Source: Rhizobium rhizoryzae (GTDB lineage: Bacteria > Pseudomonadota > Alphaproteobacteria > Rhizobiales > Rhizobiaceae). Taken from it: a stretch of 64,000 bases of DNA. The stretch covers positions 186,001 to 250,000 of the forward strand of contig NZ_CP049249.1 of the NCBI RefSeq assembly GCF_011046895.1. Direction: 5' to 3'. The notes under the pieces are model-generated. The model was not told where the DNA came from. It did no database searches and saw only the letters and a list, made by a program, of their open reading frames with translations. The translations under genes and the position numbers were made by a program. Of this stretch, positions 28,853-37,743 are shown piece after piece; position 1 is the stretch's first letter, and each line of letters starts with the position of its first letter.

Positions 28853-29680
28853 ATGGTTAAACGTTTAAGCCCCTGGCTTTTGGCGGGTCCCGCGACATTG
28901 CTGGTCCTGATCTTCCTGATCTTTCCTGTCGGTTCTACGCTTTTTGCAACATTGACGGATGCCAAGGGTTGGCTTGCCCCCTACATGGCGTTCTTCAACA
29001 GCAGCCTGCGACGCACGGTCCTGATGCGGACGATCGAGATTTCGCTGATTACGACGGTTATCTCCGTCGTTCTAGGTTTTATCGCCGCCTATGTGGTCGC
29101 GCATATGCCGGGGCGCCTGAAGAGCATCATGATCATCGCCGCCGTCTTCCCGCTGTTGACGGGCGTTGTTGTCCGTTCATTCGCGTGGTTGATCCTGCTC
29201 GGAAAGAACGGAATCTTGAATTCTGCGCTTCTTTCGCTGGGCCTGATCGCAGAGCCATTTTCCATGCTCTACACCAAGGGCGCTGTCATTGCGGCCATGG
29301 TCTATCTGTTCGTACCGTTGATGATCCTGACCCTTGCGGGCGTCCTGGAAGGTATCCCCAGGGATGTGGTTGAGGCCGCGTCTTCGCTTGGCGCCAAGCC
29401 GTTTGCGGTGTTCCGCCAAGTCATCCTGCCGCTTGCCATGCCGGGCCTCATCATCGGCGCCGTGCTCGTTTTCACAGGAAGCTTTACCTCCTATGCCACT
29501 CCGCAACTTCTGGGCGGCGAGCGACAAATGATGATGGGTACCTTCCTCTATCAGCGGGCAATGGTGACGTTTGACTGGACTGGTGCCTCAACGGTTGCCG
29601 CCATCATGGTTGTCGTGACGATTGCCATCGTTGTCCTGATGACGCGGCTTGCGCGCCGCATGAACCCCATGGCAGCATGA
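28853..29680 (+). CDS. ABC transporter permease (PotB-type)
   Basis: 275 residues from ATG 28853 (MVKRLSPWLLAGPATLLVL); an ATG at 28823 would add 10 residues and cannot be excluded. Six hydrophobic segments and an EAA loop, VEAASSLGAKPFAVFRQVILP. It overlaps the next permease by 4 bp. With that partner and the ATPase it forms the importer fed by the protein encoded at 27633. The family includes polyamine, iron and putative opine/nucleobase-related importers. Confidence 0.87.
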   Translation: MVKRLSPWLLAGPATLLVLIFLIFPVGSTLFATLTDAKGWLAPYMAFFNSSLRRTVLMRTIEISLITTVISVVLGFIAAYVVAHMPGRLKSIMIIAAVFPLLTGVVVRSFAWLILLGKNGILNSALLSLGLIAEPFSMLYTKGAVIAAMVYLFVPLMILTLAGVLEGIPRDVVEAASSLGAKPFAVFRQVILPLAMPGLIIGAVLVFTGSFTSYATPQLLGGERQMMMGTFLYQRAMVTFDWTGASTVAAIMVVVTIAIVVLMTRLARRMNPMAA

Positions 29681-30471
29681 TCATGCAGACAAAGCTTCAT
29701 CCCGCGCTGATCGCGATTGCGTCTCTCATCTTCCTGATTTTGATCGCGCCCTTGTTCATCATCCTGGGCGCCGCTGTCAGCGATACGCCTTTCCTGACCT
29801 TTCCCCCGCAGGGTTTCACGCTGAAGTGGTTCAGCAATATCTTCCAGATCGAGGCGTTCCGCACCACCGCCATCACCAGCCTCCAGATCGCGTTTCTCGG
29901 AACATTTCTGGCGCTGCTCATCGGTATTCCTGCGGCCTATGCATTGAACAGGTTCAAGATCCGCCTGCCATCCTGGCTTTCCAACGTCTTCGTCCTGCCA
30001 ATTCTTGTCCCGGAGATTGTGCTTGGCTTCTCTCTGATGAAGAACATCACGATCGGTCTGCAATTGCCGGTCTATACCACGCTGCTGCTGGGGCATACGC
30101 TTCTGGTGCTGCCCTATGCGGTCCGTGTGGTGGGCGCGAGCCTCGCGTCTTTTGATTTCTCCATTGAGGAGGCTGCGATCAGCTTGGGGTGCCCGCCGCT
30201 GAAAACCTTCCTCACTGTTGTGCTACCCAACATCAGTGCCGGGGTGGTCGCCGCGTTTATTCTCGCCTTCATCACCTCGATCAACGATGTTTCGATTTCG
30301 CTGTTTCTCACCGGTCCAGGTGTCTCCACGCTGCCGATCCAGATTCTTGCGCATATGGAACAGTTCTTCGACCCCACCATCGCCTCGGTTTCGGTTCTGC
30401 TGATGCTGCTGACTGTTGGCGTCATGGCCATTGTAGAAGCCACCCTTGGCCTTACCTTCCTGACAAAGTGA
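29677..30471 (+). CDS. ABC transporter permease (PotC-type)
   Basis: 264 residues with six hydrophobic segments and the EAA loop IEEAAISLGCPPLKTFLTVVLP. Its ATG overlaps the preceding stop by 4 bp, and the ATPase gene starts 6 bp after its end. It is the second membrane subunit. The sequence SLFLTGPGVSTLPIQILAHM near the C-terminus is typical of PotC-type proteins. Confidence 0.88.
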   Translation: MIMQTKLHPALIAIASLIFLILIAPLFIILGAAVSDTPFLTFPPQGFTLKWFSNIFQIEAFRTTAITSLQIAFLGTFLALLIGIPAAYALNRFKIRLPSWLSNVFVLPILVPEIVLGFSLMKNITIGLQLPVYTTLLLGHTLLVLPYAVRVVGASLASFDFSIEEAAISLGCPPLKTFLTVVLPNISAGVVAAFILAFITSINDVSISLFLTGPGVSTLPIQILAHMEQFFDPTIASVSVLLMLLTVGVMAIVEATLGLTFLTK

Positions 30472-30477
30472 ACCGCT

Positions 30478-31536
30478 GTGACCGTATCTCTGACGCTCGA
30501 AAATGTTTCCGCCCACTACGGCTCCACGCAGGTGCTGAAGGATCTCACGCTTGCTGTGGCTGCAGGTGAACTCGTGTCTCTTCTGGGCGCCAGCGGATGC
30601 GGCAAGACCACGACATTGCGGCTTGTGGCTGGGTTTCTCCAGCCAAGTAGTGGGACGATTCGCCTCGGCGACCGGGATCTCACACGCCTTCCCGCGCATC
30701 AGCGCGATATCGGTCTGGTGTTTCAAAATTACGCCCTGTTCCCGCATCTTTCTGTGCGCGATAACGTTGCCTTCGGCTTGAAGCAGCGGGGAGTTGACGC
30801 GGCGGAGCGGAAAAAGCGCGCAGACCGCATGCTAGAGCGCGTCGGTCTTTCAAGCTTCGCAGACCGCATGCCCGCTGCCTTGTCTGGCGGTCAGAAGCAG
30901 CGCGTCGCGCTGGCTCGTGCTCTCGTCATCGAGCCGCCTCTGCTGATGTTCGATGAGCCACTCTCCAACCTGGACGCCAAGTTGCGCGTCGACATGCGGG
31001 TCGAGATCCGCCGCCTGCAACGGGCAAACGGCACGACCTCGCTTTATGTCACGCATGATCAGGAAGAGGCCTTTTCGATTTCCGACCGTGTTGCGATCAT
31101 GAATGCTGGTCGCATCATGCAGCTTGATACGCCGGAAGTGCTATACCAGCGGCCTGCCAATAGTTTCGTCGCGCGGTTCGTCGGGTTTGAAAATTTGATC
31201 GACATGACCGTCGTTGAGCGTCTCGGCGAAACAGTCACGGCCCGTACCAAGGACGGCGCACTCCTTCAGCTTTCGCAGGAACGTCTCGGTGCAATACCGG
31301 ATCGCTTCATTCTGGCTGCGCGACCGGATGGGCTGGCCGTTGCACGAGACGGGAACGGGATTCCGGTAACTCTCGGAATCCGCACCTATCTTGGCCGCGC
31401 CTATCAGTACCAGTGCACAGCCGAGGGGCAGAGCTATCTCGGTAATGGCTCTCTCAGCGAACCGCTGGGGACGGGGGATCGCGCCGTTCTCTCTCCAGTG
31501 CCGGAGCAGTGCTGCATTCTACCCGCTGACGTGTGA
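30478..31536 (+). CDS. ABC transporter ATPase (PotA-type)
   Basis: 352 residues from GTG 30478. Walker A GASGCGKTT (about residues 36-44), signature LSGGQKQRVALARAL, Walker B LLMFDEPLSNLDAKLR and switch YVTHDQEEAF are all intact. A C-terminal TOBE region (about 270-350) marks the PotA/FbpC group. It powers the importer with the two preceding permeases. The gene is convergent with the deaminase gene, 15 bp away, with a shared hairpin between them. Confidence 0.9.
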   Translation: MTVSLTLENVSAHYGSTQVLKDLTLAVAAGELVSLLGASGCGKTTTLRLVAGFLQPSSGTIRLGDRDLTRLPAHQRDIGLVFQNYALFPHLSVRDNVAFGLKQRGVDAAERKKRADRMLERVGLSSFADRMPAALSGGQKQRVALARALVIEPPLLMFDEPLSNLDAKLRVDMRVEIRRLQRANGTTSLYVTHDQEEAFSISDRVAIMNAGRIMQLDTPEVLYQRPANSFVARFVGFENLIDMTVVERLGETVTARTKDGALLQLSQERLGAIPDRFILAARPDGLAVARDGNGIPVTLGIRTYLGRAYQYQCTAEGQSYLGNGSLSEPLGTGDRAVLSPVPEQCCILPADV

Positions 31537-31544
31537 CCTTCAAT

Positions 31545-31569
31545 CAGCCGGTCAGAAGACGACCGGCTG
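31545..31569. terminator. Hairpin between convergent importer and deaminase genes
   Basis: A perfect 9-bp stem CAGCCGGTC / GACCGGCTG with a 7-nt loop; it overlaps the last codons of the deaminase gene. No T-run on either strand, so it may act as a weak bidirectional terminator or a barrier to readthrough. Confidence 0.45.
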
Positions 31570-33429
31570 CACCTGTCCTGTCTGAACGTTGACGAGCCCC
31601 TGCGGAGCGTAATTGCTTGGCGCAACGAGTACCCAGCGCCAAGGTGCACAAGTCAGTGTCGCAAAGGCGAGTCGCTCCGGAAAGCCGGGAAACCAGCGCG
31701 GGCTGAAGGTCGGCTCATACATCCAGTCGATTTTTTCGCCTTCCGCATAAAGCGTCTGCATCTCCTCATGCAATTCTTCTGGCGGGCGGCACGTCATCAG
31801 TCCCGCTACTTCGTAGCGAACAGTCGCGACCACGTCTCCGCCTCTGACAAGCGCCCAACCACCGTCGTTGGCGGCAATGGCGTTCACGGCCTTCGCCATG
31901 GCTTCATCGGAAGAGCCGACGCACCAGATATTGTGCTTGTCATGTGCCATGGAGCAGGCAAGAGCCGTATTCGGCGTGCGCGGTCCGCAACCGATCCAGA
32001 ACATTTTTGAGACGGCGCCCTTACCCGAAAAGCGATCGATGACCGAAAACTTGGTAATGTTGCGCGCTTCATCCCGCTGGACCTGCCCATCCACGACCGG
32101 CAGCTCGAATGTCAGAAAATCGTCATCCCAATGAAACGGGCGAAGGACCGCGGCCTTCATGGTTTCTCGACCCGGCTCAGCCTGGATGGCGAAATCCGCA
32201 GCGGTGAGGTCGCGTCCAATATTGATTGTCTTCGTTGCCCATTCCGGCCAGTCAATCCTGGGAACATCGAGCAGATAGCTCTTGCCCTCGGATACGTGCT
32301 GCCCATCTGCCCAGACTTTTGCGATCTCCAGCCGCTGTACATCAGACAAGAGGACGATATCAGCGTAACGTCCCGGCGCGATCGATCCGACCCAGGGTGT
32401 GAGGCGCATATGACGGGCAGGATTGATGGTGGCGCATTGGATGGCGATCTCTGGTGCAAGTCCCGACTCGATGGCGAGACGGACGTTATAGTCGGTCGCG
32501 CCCATTTTCAGTGTGTCGGATGCGCTGCGATCGTCCGTGGTGAAGGCGATCTGCGACCAGTCCTGAAGGCCCTTTTGCAGGAGACCCTTGATGACATCCG
32601 GCAGGCTGTGAGGACGCAATTCCATGAACAGTCCATGGGTGAGTTTGTCCCAGAACTCTTCGAACGTCCACGCTTCATGATCTGACGAAAGCCCTGCGGC
32701 GGCAAAGGCATTGATGGTCGGAAGATCGCGAATGCCTGCGGCATGTCCTTCCACGACGCCGCGCTGCTCGAATGTGGCGCGGATCATCCCCCAAAGTCGG
32801 TCATAGGAGGGGTTGTCGCGATTCCAGACGGCGGGCCAGTCCATGACCTCGTCAAGACCGGCAACCATGAGGCTCTCCTTGAGAAAGGCCTTCTGCTCGT
32901 CATAACCAAGAAAGCCGCCACCATGCTCGTAGCCTGTCGGCGGTACGGCAGAGCCGGGCAGTGGGAAGATTTTGAGCGGCGATCCGGCCTCGCGTGCCTT
33001 CAGCCAGAATTCCAGCGTCTTCGCGCCATTCACATTGGAAAACTCGTGGCTCGCCTCGCAAGTCCAGGTGTTGCCACGGGGGAGCACAAGTGCTGCCTCG
33101 TATTCCGGTGTCAGATGCGAGCTTTCGATATGCTTGTGGACCTCGCCCAGACCAGGGATTGCTGCCAGATCCGGTTCATGGACGCGCCTTTCGATCTGGC
33201 CCGTATAGCTTCCTGCCGGACCGACATAGGCGATGCGGCGCCCTTTGATGACAATCTCCTGATCCATGCTCCAGGTGCGCGTCGCCACATCCAAAAGACG
33301 ACCCACCCGCAAGGCGGTATCTGCGGGTTGCTTGCCCAGTGCAACGAGCGTCAACTCCTGACGGATGGCCACCTCTGCCGCTGAACTCGGGTTGATGTCC
33401 AAGGAGTGGCGGTGGGACGTGCTGGTCAT
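31552..33429 (-). CDS. Adenine-deaminase-family amidohydrolase
   Basis: 625 residues. The N-terminal half has the metal-dependent amidohydrolase barrel with the Ade motif EVHKHIESSHLTP, EGHAAGI and TTDDRSASD; the C-terminal third is the Ade-type beta domain (MAHDKHNIWCVGSSDEAM). Family members convert adenine to hypoxanthine plus ammonia. In the canonical enzyme the first motif reads DxHxHIES; here the first Asp is Glu and the residue between the two His is Lys (EVHKHIES). That may indicate another substrate within the family. A GGGAG site precedes the ATG. It is convergent with the PotD-like importer, which could supply its substrate. Confidence 0.8.
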   Translation of the reverse strand: MTSTSHRHSLDINPSSAAEVAIRQELTLVALGKQPADTALRVGRLLDVATRTWSMDQEIVIKGRRIAYVGPAGSYTGQIERRVHEPDLAAIPGLGEVHKHIESSHLTPEYEAALVLPRGNTWTCEASHEFSNVNGAKTLEFWLKAREAGSPLKIFPLPGSAVPPTGYEHGGGFLGYDEQKAFLKESLMVAGLDEVMDWPAVWNRDNPSYDRLWGMIRATFEQRGVVEGHAAGIRDLPTINAFAAAGLSSDHEAWTFEEFWDKLTHGLFMELRPHSLPDVIKGLLQKGLQDWSQIAFTTDDRSASDTLKMGATDYNVRLAIESGLAPEIAIQCATINPARHMRLTPWVGSIAPGRYADIVLLSDVQRLEIAKVWADGQHVSEGKSYLLDVPRIDWPEWATKTINIGRDLTAADFAIQAEPGRETMKAAVLRPFHWDDDFLTFELPVVDGQVQRDEARNITKFSVIDRFSGKGAVSKMFWIGCGPRTPNTALACSMAHDKHNIWCVGSSDEAMAKAVNAIAANDGGWALVRGGDVVATVRYEVAGLMTCRPPEELHEEMQTLYAEGEKIDWMYEPTFSPRWFPGFPERLAFATLTCAPWRWVLVAPSNYAPQGLVNVQTGQVQPVVF

Positions 33430-33533
33430 CGGGGAACTCCCTCGCTGGATGCGAGTACTGAAGGAAACTAAATCAGTTCAATGGAATAGATGCTTCACCG
33501 AATAGCGGCAACTGTGAAATTGGCCGGTGGATC

Positions 33534-34478
33534 TCATAGCGCGACGGCTTCTTTTCCGTCTTCTTCGATGCGGCGGATAATCGGATAAACAACCTGACCG
33601 TCCTCTTCCCCGCGGGGAAAGTGTCCATCCCGGTGTCGCTTTTCGGCCTCCTTGTAGCCCGCAGGGGAAACGCCAATATAGTGCTTGAACATGCGGGAGA
33701 AGTAATAGCTATCGAGATAGCCCACCATTTCCGCCGTCTGCTTCACCGAACGGCCTGCTGCCAGCAGGCCCATCGCGCGCTCCATCCTTTTGAATTCCTG
33801 ATATTTTGTCGGCGTCAGACCCACCTGTCGTCTGAAAATGCGGCGGAAGTAATCCACATTATAGGGGATGGACGCCAGGACGAGGTCCACGATCTCGTTG
33901 TTGAGCGGTTCGGCAGCGATGCGGCTGGCAGCGACCATGACCGCAAGTGACAGAGCATCGGGATTGTCGACGGTCGCTTCTACCTGCTGACGCCACCCCA
34001 GGAACGCCGCCTCGATATAGGCAATCAGGAACACCATGAACATGTGATGCTGTGCAAGCGTTGTGGATGACAAGGGTGCGGTCTCTCGATAATGCCTGAC
34101 GAGTGGTTCCAGCATGTCCCAGCGGGGCAGATGCACCGCGCGCCGCAGTTCCATCTGCTGAATCATGTCCATCCGACCGAATACATCCAGCGTGAAGTGC
34201 TGTGCAGCACCCGTATAAAGTTCGGACGATGTGGACCGGCCGATAAAACGGGTGTTGGCATCGATCAGCAGAGCCATTCCCGGCCGTATTTCGATAACCT
34301 CATCTCCAATAGCATAGGTCGCTGATCCTGTAAGACATATGATAAGATCGTGAACGCTATTCGATTTGTCGATCATCCAGCTGGGTGAGTGCAACATCTT
34401 GATCGTAGAACGGGTTAGCTTCAGAGTCAGGGCATGAACCGGAATTGCGCCCAAAGGCCCATGTTCGTTTTTATCCAT
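33534..34478 (-). CDS. AraC-family transcriptional regulator of the second pectin operon (putative)
   Basis: 314 residues: an N-terminal cupin-like sensor region (about 15-130, including LTGSATYAIGDEVIEIRPGM) and a C-terminal double helix-turn-helix (about 195-290, VDYFRRIFRRQVGLTPTKYQ and SYYFSRMFKHYIGVSPAGYK). It is divergent from the sugar ABC importer with GH28 and GH105 genes, separated by 325 bp, so it most likely activates that operon when a pectic sugar binds. The ligand is not known. Confidence 0.85.
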   Translation of the reverse strand: MDKNEHGPLGAIPVHALTLKLTRSTIKMLHSPSWMIDKSNSVHDLIICLTGSATYAIGDEVIEIRPGMALLIDANTRFIGRSTSSELYTGAAQHFTLDVFGRMDMIQQMELRRAVHLPRWDMLEPLVRHYRETAPLSSTTLAQHHMFMVFLIAYIEAAFLGWRQQVEATVDNPDALSLAVMVAASRIAAEPLNNEIVDLVLASIPYNVDYFRRIFRRQVGLTPTKYQEFKRMERAMGLLAAGRSVKQTAEMVGYLDSYYFSRMFKHYIGVSPAGYKEAEKRHRDGHFPRGEEDGQVVYPIIRRIEEDGKEAVAL

Positions 34479-34803
34479 CTTTTTGTCCTGAAGCCTCTAT
34501 TCTCTTCAACTCGTATGACAAGGATATTACGCCCAACTGATGGAGTTGCATAGCTCTATCGCCTGTTCAATGGGAGGAGCGGGTCAAGATCGTACCAATC
34601 AGGGGAATTTTCGCTGAGGGGATAGGATTTTACCGACGACTTTAGATGCAGATTTCAGACTATAAGATTATTCATCGTCCGGCTAACTGCGTAAGCGCCT
34701 TCAGACCCATTTCTGATGCTGGTCCGGTGCAGCAAATGCCGAATGCCGGCTACCTATACCTGTATGACATGTTCTTCGGCCGCAGGAAATGCGGAGGTTG
34801 GGC
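34479..34803. promoter_or_regulatory. Divergent control region, AraC gene / pectin importer
   Basis: 325 bp without a gene. The octamer GTATGACA occurs twice in direct orientation, at 34513-34520 and 34762-34769, the second 35 bp before the permease start; AraC-type regulators often bind direct repeats. GGAGG at 34792-34796 is the ribosome site for the ATG at 34804. No terminator or coding frame is convincing. Confidence 0.5.
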
Positions 34804-35688
34804 ATGAGCGGGGATAGCCGTTTCCTGGGGTTGGTCTACCTGGCGCCCTACATCATCGGGTTGATGGTGTTTACGGCACTGCCATTTGCAGCGTCGTTCT
34901 ATCTCAGCTTCACCGATTACAACCTGATGAGCGCTCCGGTCTTTACCGGTATCGAGAACTACGTGAAGCTGTTTACCAGCGATCGCACATTCCGTAAGTC
35001 GCTGTGGGTTACGCTGGTCTATGTGTTCACGACGGTTCCGCTGAAGCTGGCTTTCGCGCTCTTCATTGCGGTCATCCTGAATTACAAGCTGAAGTTCATC
35101 AACTTCTTCCGGACCGCCTTCTACGTACCTTCCATTCTCGGTGGATCGATCGCCATTGCGGTCATGTGGCGCTATCTGTTTGCGGATGTCGGCATCGTGA
35201 ACATGGGCCTGGCTGCCATCGGCTTCGAGCCGGTGAACTGGTTCGGCGATCCAACCAATGCGCTGTTCACCATCACGCTTTTGCGGCTTTGGCAGTTTGG
35301 CTCGGCCATGGTGATCTTCCTCGCGGCTTTGCAGAGCATCGACAAGTCTCTCTACGAGGCAGCCTCCATTGACGGCGCGGGCAAATTCGCCACCTTCTGG
35401 CACATCACCATGCCGCTGATCACGCCGGTCATCTTCTTCAACCTGATCATGCAGATGGTTCAGGCCTTCCAGGAGTTCAACGGGCCTTACATCATCACGC
35501 AGGGCGGTCCGCTGAAGTCCACCTACCTCCTGCCTCTGTACATTTATGAGGAGGCCTTCAAGCGGTTCGATATGGGCTATGCCTCCGCAATTGCTTGGGT
35601 TCTCTTTGCCATCATCATGGTCCTGACCGTCATCGCCTTCTGGTCTTCGCGCCATTGGGTCTACTACGCCGGCGACAAGAGGAGCTGA
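34804..35688 (+). CDS. Sugar ABC transporter permease (MalF type)
   Basis: 294 residues from ATG 34804, chosen because GGAGG lies 7 nt before it; the ATG at 34789 would overlap that site. Six hydrophobic segments and the EAA loop YEAASIDGAGKFATFWHITMP. It is the first gene of an operon that ends with GH28 and GH105 hydrolases, an order (permeases, ATPase, binding protein) unlike the first pectin locus. The channel would import oligogalacturonides or related sugars, inferred from the hydrolases. Confidence 0.88.
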   Translation: MSGDSRFLGLVYLAPYIIGLMVFTALPFAASFYLSFTDYNLMSAPVFTGIENYVKLFTSDRTFRKSLWVTLVYVFTTVPLKLAFALFIAVILNYKLKFINFFRTAFYVPSILGGSIAIAVMWRYLFADVGIVNMGLAAIGFEPVNWFGDPTNALFTITLLRLWQFGSAMVIFLAALQSIDKSLYEAASIDGAGKFATFWHITMPLITPVIFFNLIMQMVQAFQEFNGPYIITQGGPLKSTYLLPLYIYEEAFKRFDMGYASAIAWVLFAIIMVLTVIAFWSSRHWVYYAGDKRS

Positions 35689-35692
35689 TCCC

Positions 35693-36601
35693 GTGACAGA
35701 TCACGCACTTTCCACTCCACTCTCCGTTGATCGCGAAGCGGAGCAGATCTTGAAGGCGCAGCGTCGCCGCCGGATCATCAGCGCCACTCTTCGCTATGGT
35801 GTGCTGTTTTCCGTTGGTCTGGTCATGCTCTATCCGCTGATCTGGCTGATCGGGGCGTCGTTCAAACCCAACTCGGAAATCTTTGCGGGCGCAGGCTTCA
35901 TTCCGCACGAGGGTACGGTCGCCGGTTACGTCAACGGTTGGCAAACCTCGACGCCCTACACGTTCGGTCGCTTTTTCTGGAACACGTTCCTGATCGTCAT
36001 TCCGAAGATCATCGGCACGGCCATCTCCTGCACCGCCGTGGCCTACGGTTTCGCCCGCTTTGATTTTCCGGGGAAGAAGATCCTGTTCGCGTCCCTGATC
36101 GCGACGCTGCTCTTGCCAAACGTCGTGACCCGCATTCCGCAGTATCTCCTGTTCCGGGATCTGGGTTGGCTCGACAGCTTCCTGCCGCTCTGGGTTCCGT
36201 CTGCGTTTGCGGGGGATGCATTCTTCGTCTTCATGCTGGTGCAGTTCCTGCGCGCCATTCCGCGCGACATGGAAGAGGCCGCCCGTGTTGATGGCGCCTC
36301 CACCTGGCAGGTTCTGCTGTTCATCGTGGTGCCGCTTTTGACGCCCGCCCTGATCTCGGTCTGCCTGTTCCAGTTCATGTGGACGATGAACGATTTCCTC
36401 GGCCCGCTCATCTACATCTCGTCGGTCGACAAATTTCCTGTCTCGCTGGCGCTCAAACTCTCGATCGATACCACCGAAGCCTTCGAGTGGAACCGCATCC
36501 TGGCCATGTCCGTGCTCACCATCATGCCTGCGCTGATCGTGTTCTTCGTGGCCCAGAAATACTTCATCGAAGGCATCTCCGCCGGTGGCGTGAAAGGATA
36601 A
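35693..36601 (+). CDS. Sugar ABC transporter permease (MalG type)
   Basis: 302 residues from GTG 35693, 4 bp after the preceding stop. A hydrophilic N-terminal tail of about 35 residues is followed by six helices; the EAA loop is MEEAARVDGASTWQVLLFIV. LYPLIWLIGASFKPNSEIF and the C-terminal AQKYFIEGISAGGVKG are typical of this subunit. Second channel protein of the importer in the second pectin operon. Confidence 0.88.
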   Translation: MTDHALSTPLSVDREAEQILKAQRRRRIISATLRYGVLFSVGLVMLYPLIWLIGASFKPNSEIFAGAGFIPHEGTVAGYVNGWQTSTPYTFGRFFWNTFLIVIPKIIGTAISCTAVAYGFARFDFPGKKILFASLIATLLLPNVVTRIPQYLLFRDLGWLDSFLPLWVPSAFAGDAFFVFMLVQFLRAIPRDMEEAARVDGASTWQVLLFIVVPLLTPALISVCLFQFMWTMNDFLGPLIYISSVDKFPVSLALKLSIDTTEAFEWNRILAMSVLTIMPALIVFFVAQKYFIEGISAGGVKG

Positions 36602-36605
36602 GACG

Positions 36606-37721
36606 ATGGCTCGCTTGCAGCTTAGAAATCTGGAAAAGGACTATGGCGGCTTCAAAGCCGTGCATGGGATCAACCTCGATGTGAATGACGGCGAGTTCAT
36701 GGTTCTGGTCGGGCCATCTGGTTGCGCCAAGTCCACGACCTTGCGCATGATCGCAGGTCTCGAGCGGGTCACGGGCGGAGAAATCCGTATCGGCGACAAC
36801 CTCGTCAACGACAAGGCTCCCGGCGAGCGTGGCATTGCCATGGTGTTCCAGAATTATGCGCTCTATCCGCATATGAAGGTCCGGAAAAACCTTTCCTTCG
36901 GTCTGCGCCTGAAACGTCGTCCGAAGGATGAGATCGAGCAGGCGACCCGCGACGTGTCCAACATTCTCGAAATCGGGGATTATTTGGAACGCCTGCCGAA
37001 GCAGCTTTCCGGCGGGCAGGCGCAGCGCGTGGCAGTGGGGCGTGCGCTCATCAAGAAGCCGCAGGTCTTCCTGTTCGACGAACCGCTATCCAACCTTGAT
37101 GCGAAACTTCGCGCCTCGATGCGCGTTCGCATCACCGATCTTCACAAGCAGCTGAAAGCAGACGGTCTGCAATCCACCGTCGTCTATGTGACCCACGACC
37201 AGACGGAAGCCATGACCATGGGCGACCGCATTTGCGTGATGAAGGAAGGCCGCATCATGCAGGTGGCCGACCCCGTCACGCTATACAATCGCCCGGCCAA
37301 TGCCTTTGTCGCAGGCTTTATCGGCAGCCCTGAAATGAACTTGCTGGAAGCCGATCTGGCTGACTCCACCCTTTCCATTGGCAGCCAGCGCCTTCCGCTC
37401 GGATCGGACGTCATGGCGCGTCTGAGCCAGACGGCAGCGAAGCGCCTGACGCTTGGCGTTCGTCCGCAGCACTTCCGAGTGGCAGGATCAGATGAGGCCG
37501 GCACGCTTGCGGGCAAGGTTTCCCACGTCGAGTTCATGGGCCACGAGGTCTATCTCTACGTGAAGGTCGAGGGTTCCCAGGTCATCGCCGTGGTGCCGTC
37601 TGCCCAGTACGATCGCAGCAAGATCAGCGGCGATACGGTGTATCTCGCACCGCAGTCGGAAAACATCCATTTGTTCGACCGCGTGAGCGGCGAAAACATC
37701 TCACTAGCCAAGCTTGATTAA
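36606..37721 (+). CDS. Sugar ABC transporter ATPase (UgpC type)
   Basis: 371 residues. Walker A reads GPSGCAKST (residues 36-44): the glycine before the Lys is replaced by alanine (A41), a variant that occurs in related sugar ATPases and is not expected to abolish activity. Signature LSGGQAQRVAVGRAL, Walker B FLFDEPLSNLD and YVTHDQTEAM are intact, and a TOBE-type C-terminus follows. It begins 4 bp after the permease and its 3' end lies close to the ribosome site of the binding-protein gene. Confidence 0.9.
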   Translation: MARLQLRNLEKDYGGFKAVHGINLDVNDGEFMVLVGPSGCAKSTTLRMIAGLERVTGGEIRIGDNLVNDKAPGERGIAMVFQNYALYPHMKVRKNLSFGLRLKRRPKDEIEQATRDVSNILEIGDYLERLPKQLSGGQAQRVAVGRALIKKPQVFLFDEPLSNLDAKLRASMRVRITDLHKQLKADGLQSTVVYVTHDQTEAMTMGDRICVMKEGRIMQVADPVTLYNRPANAFVAGFIGSPEMNLLEADLADSTLSIGSQRLPLGSDVMARLSQTAAKRLTLGVRPQHFRVAGSDEAGTLAGKVSHVEFMGHEVYLYVKVEGSQVIAVVPSAQYDRSKISGDTVYLAPQSENIHLFDRVSGENISLAKLD

Positions 37722-37743
37722 ACGCGTTCGGGGAGGAACGACC

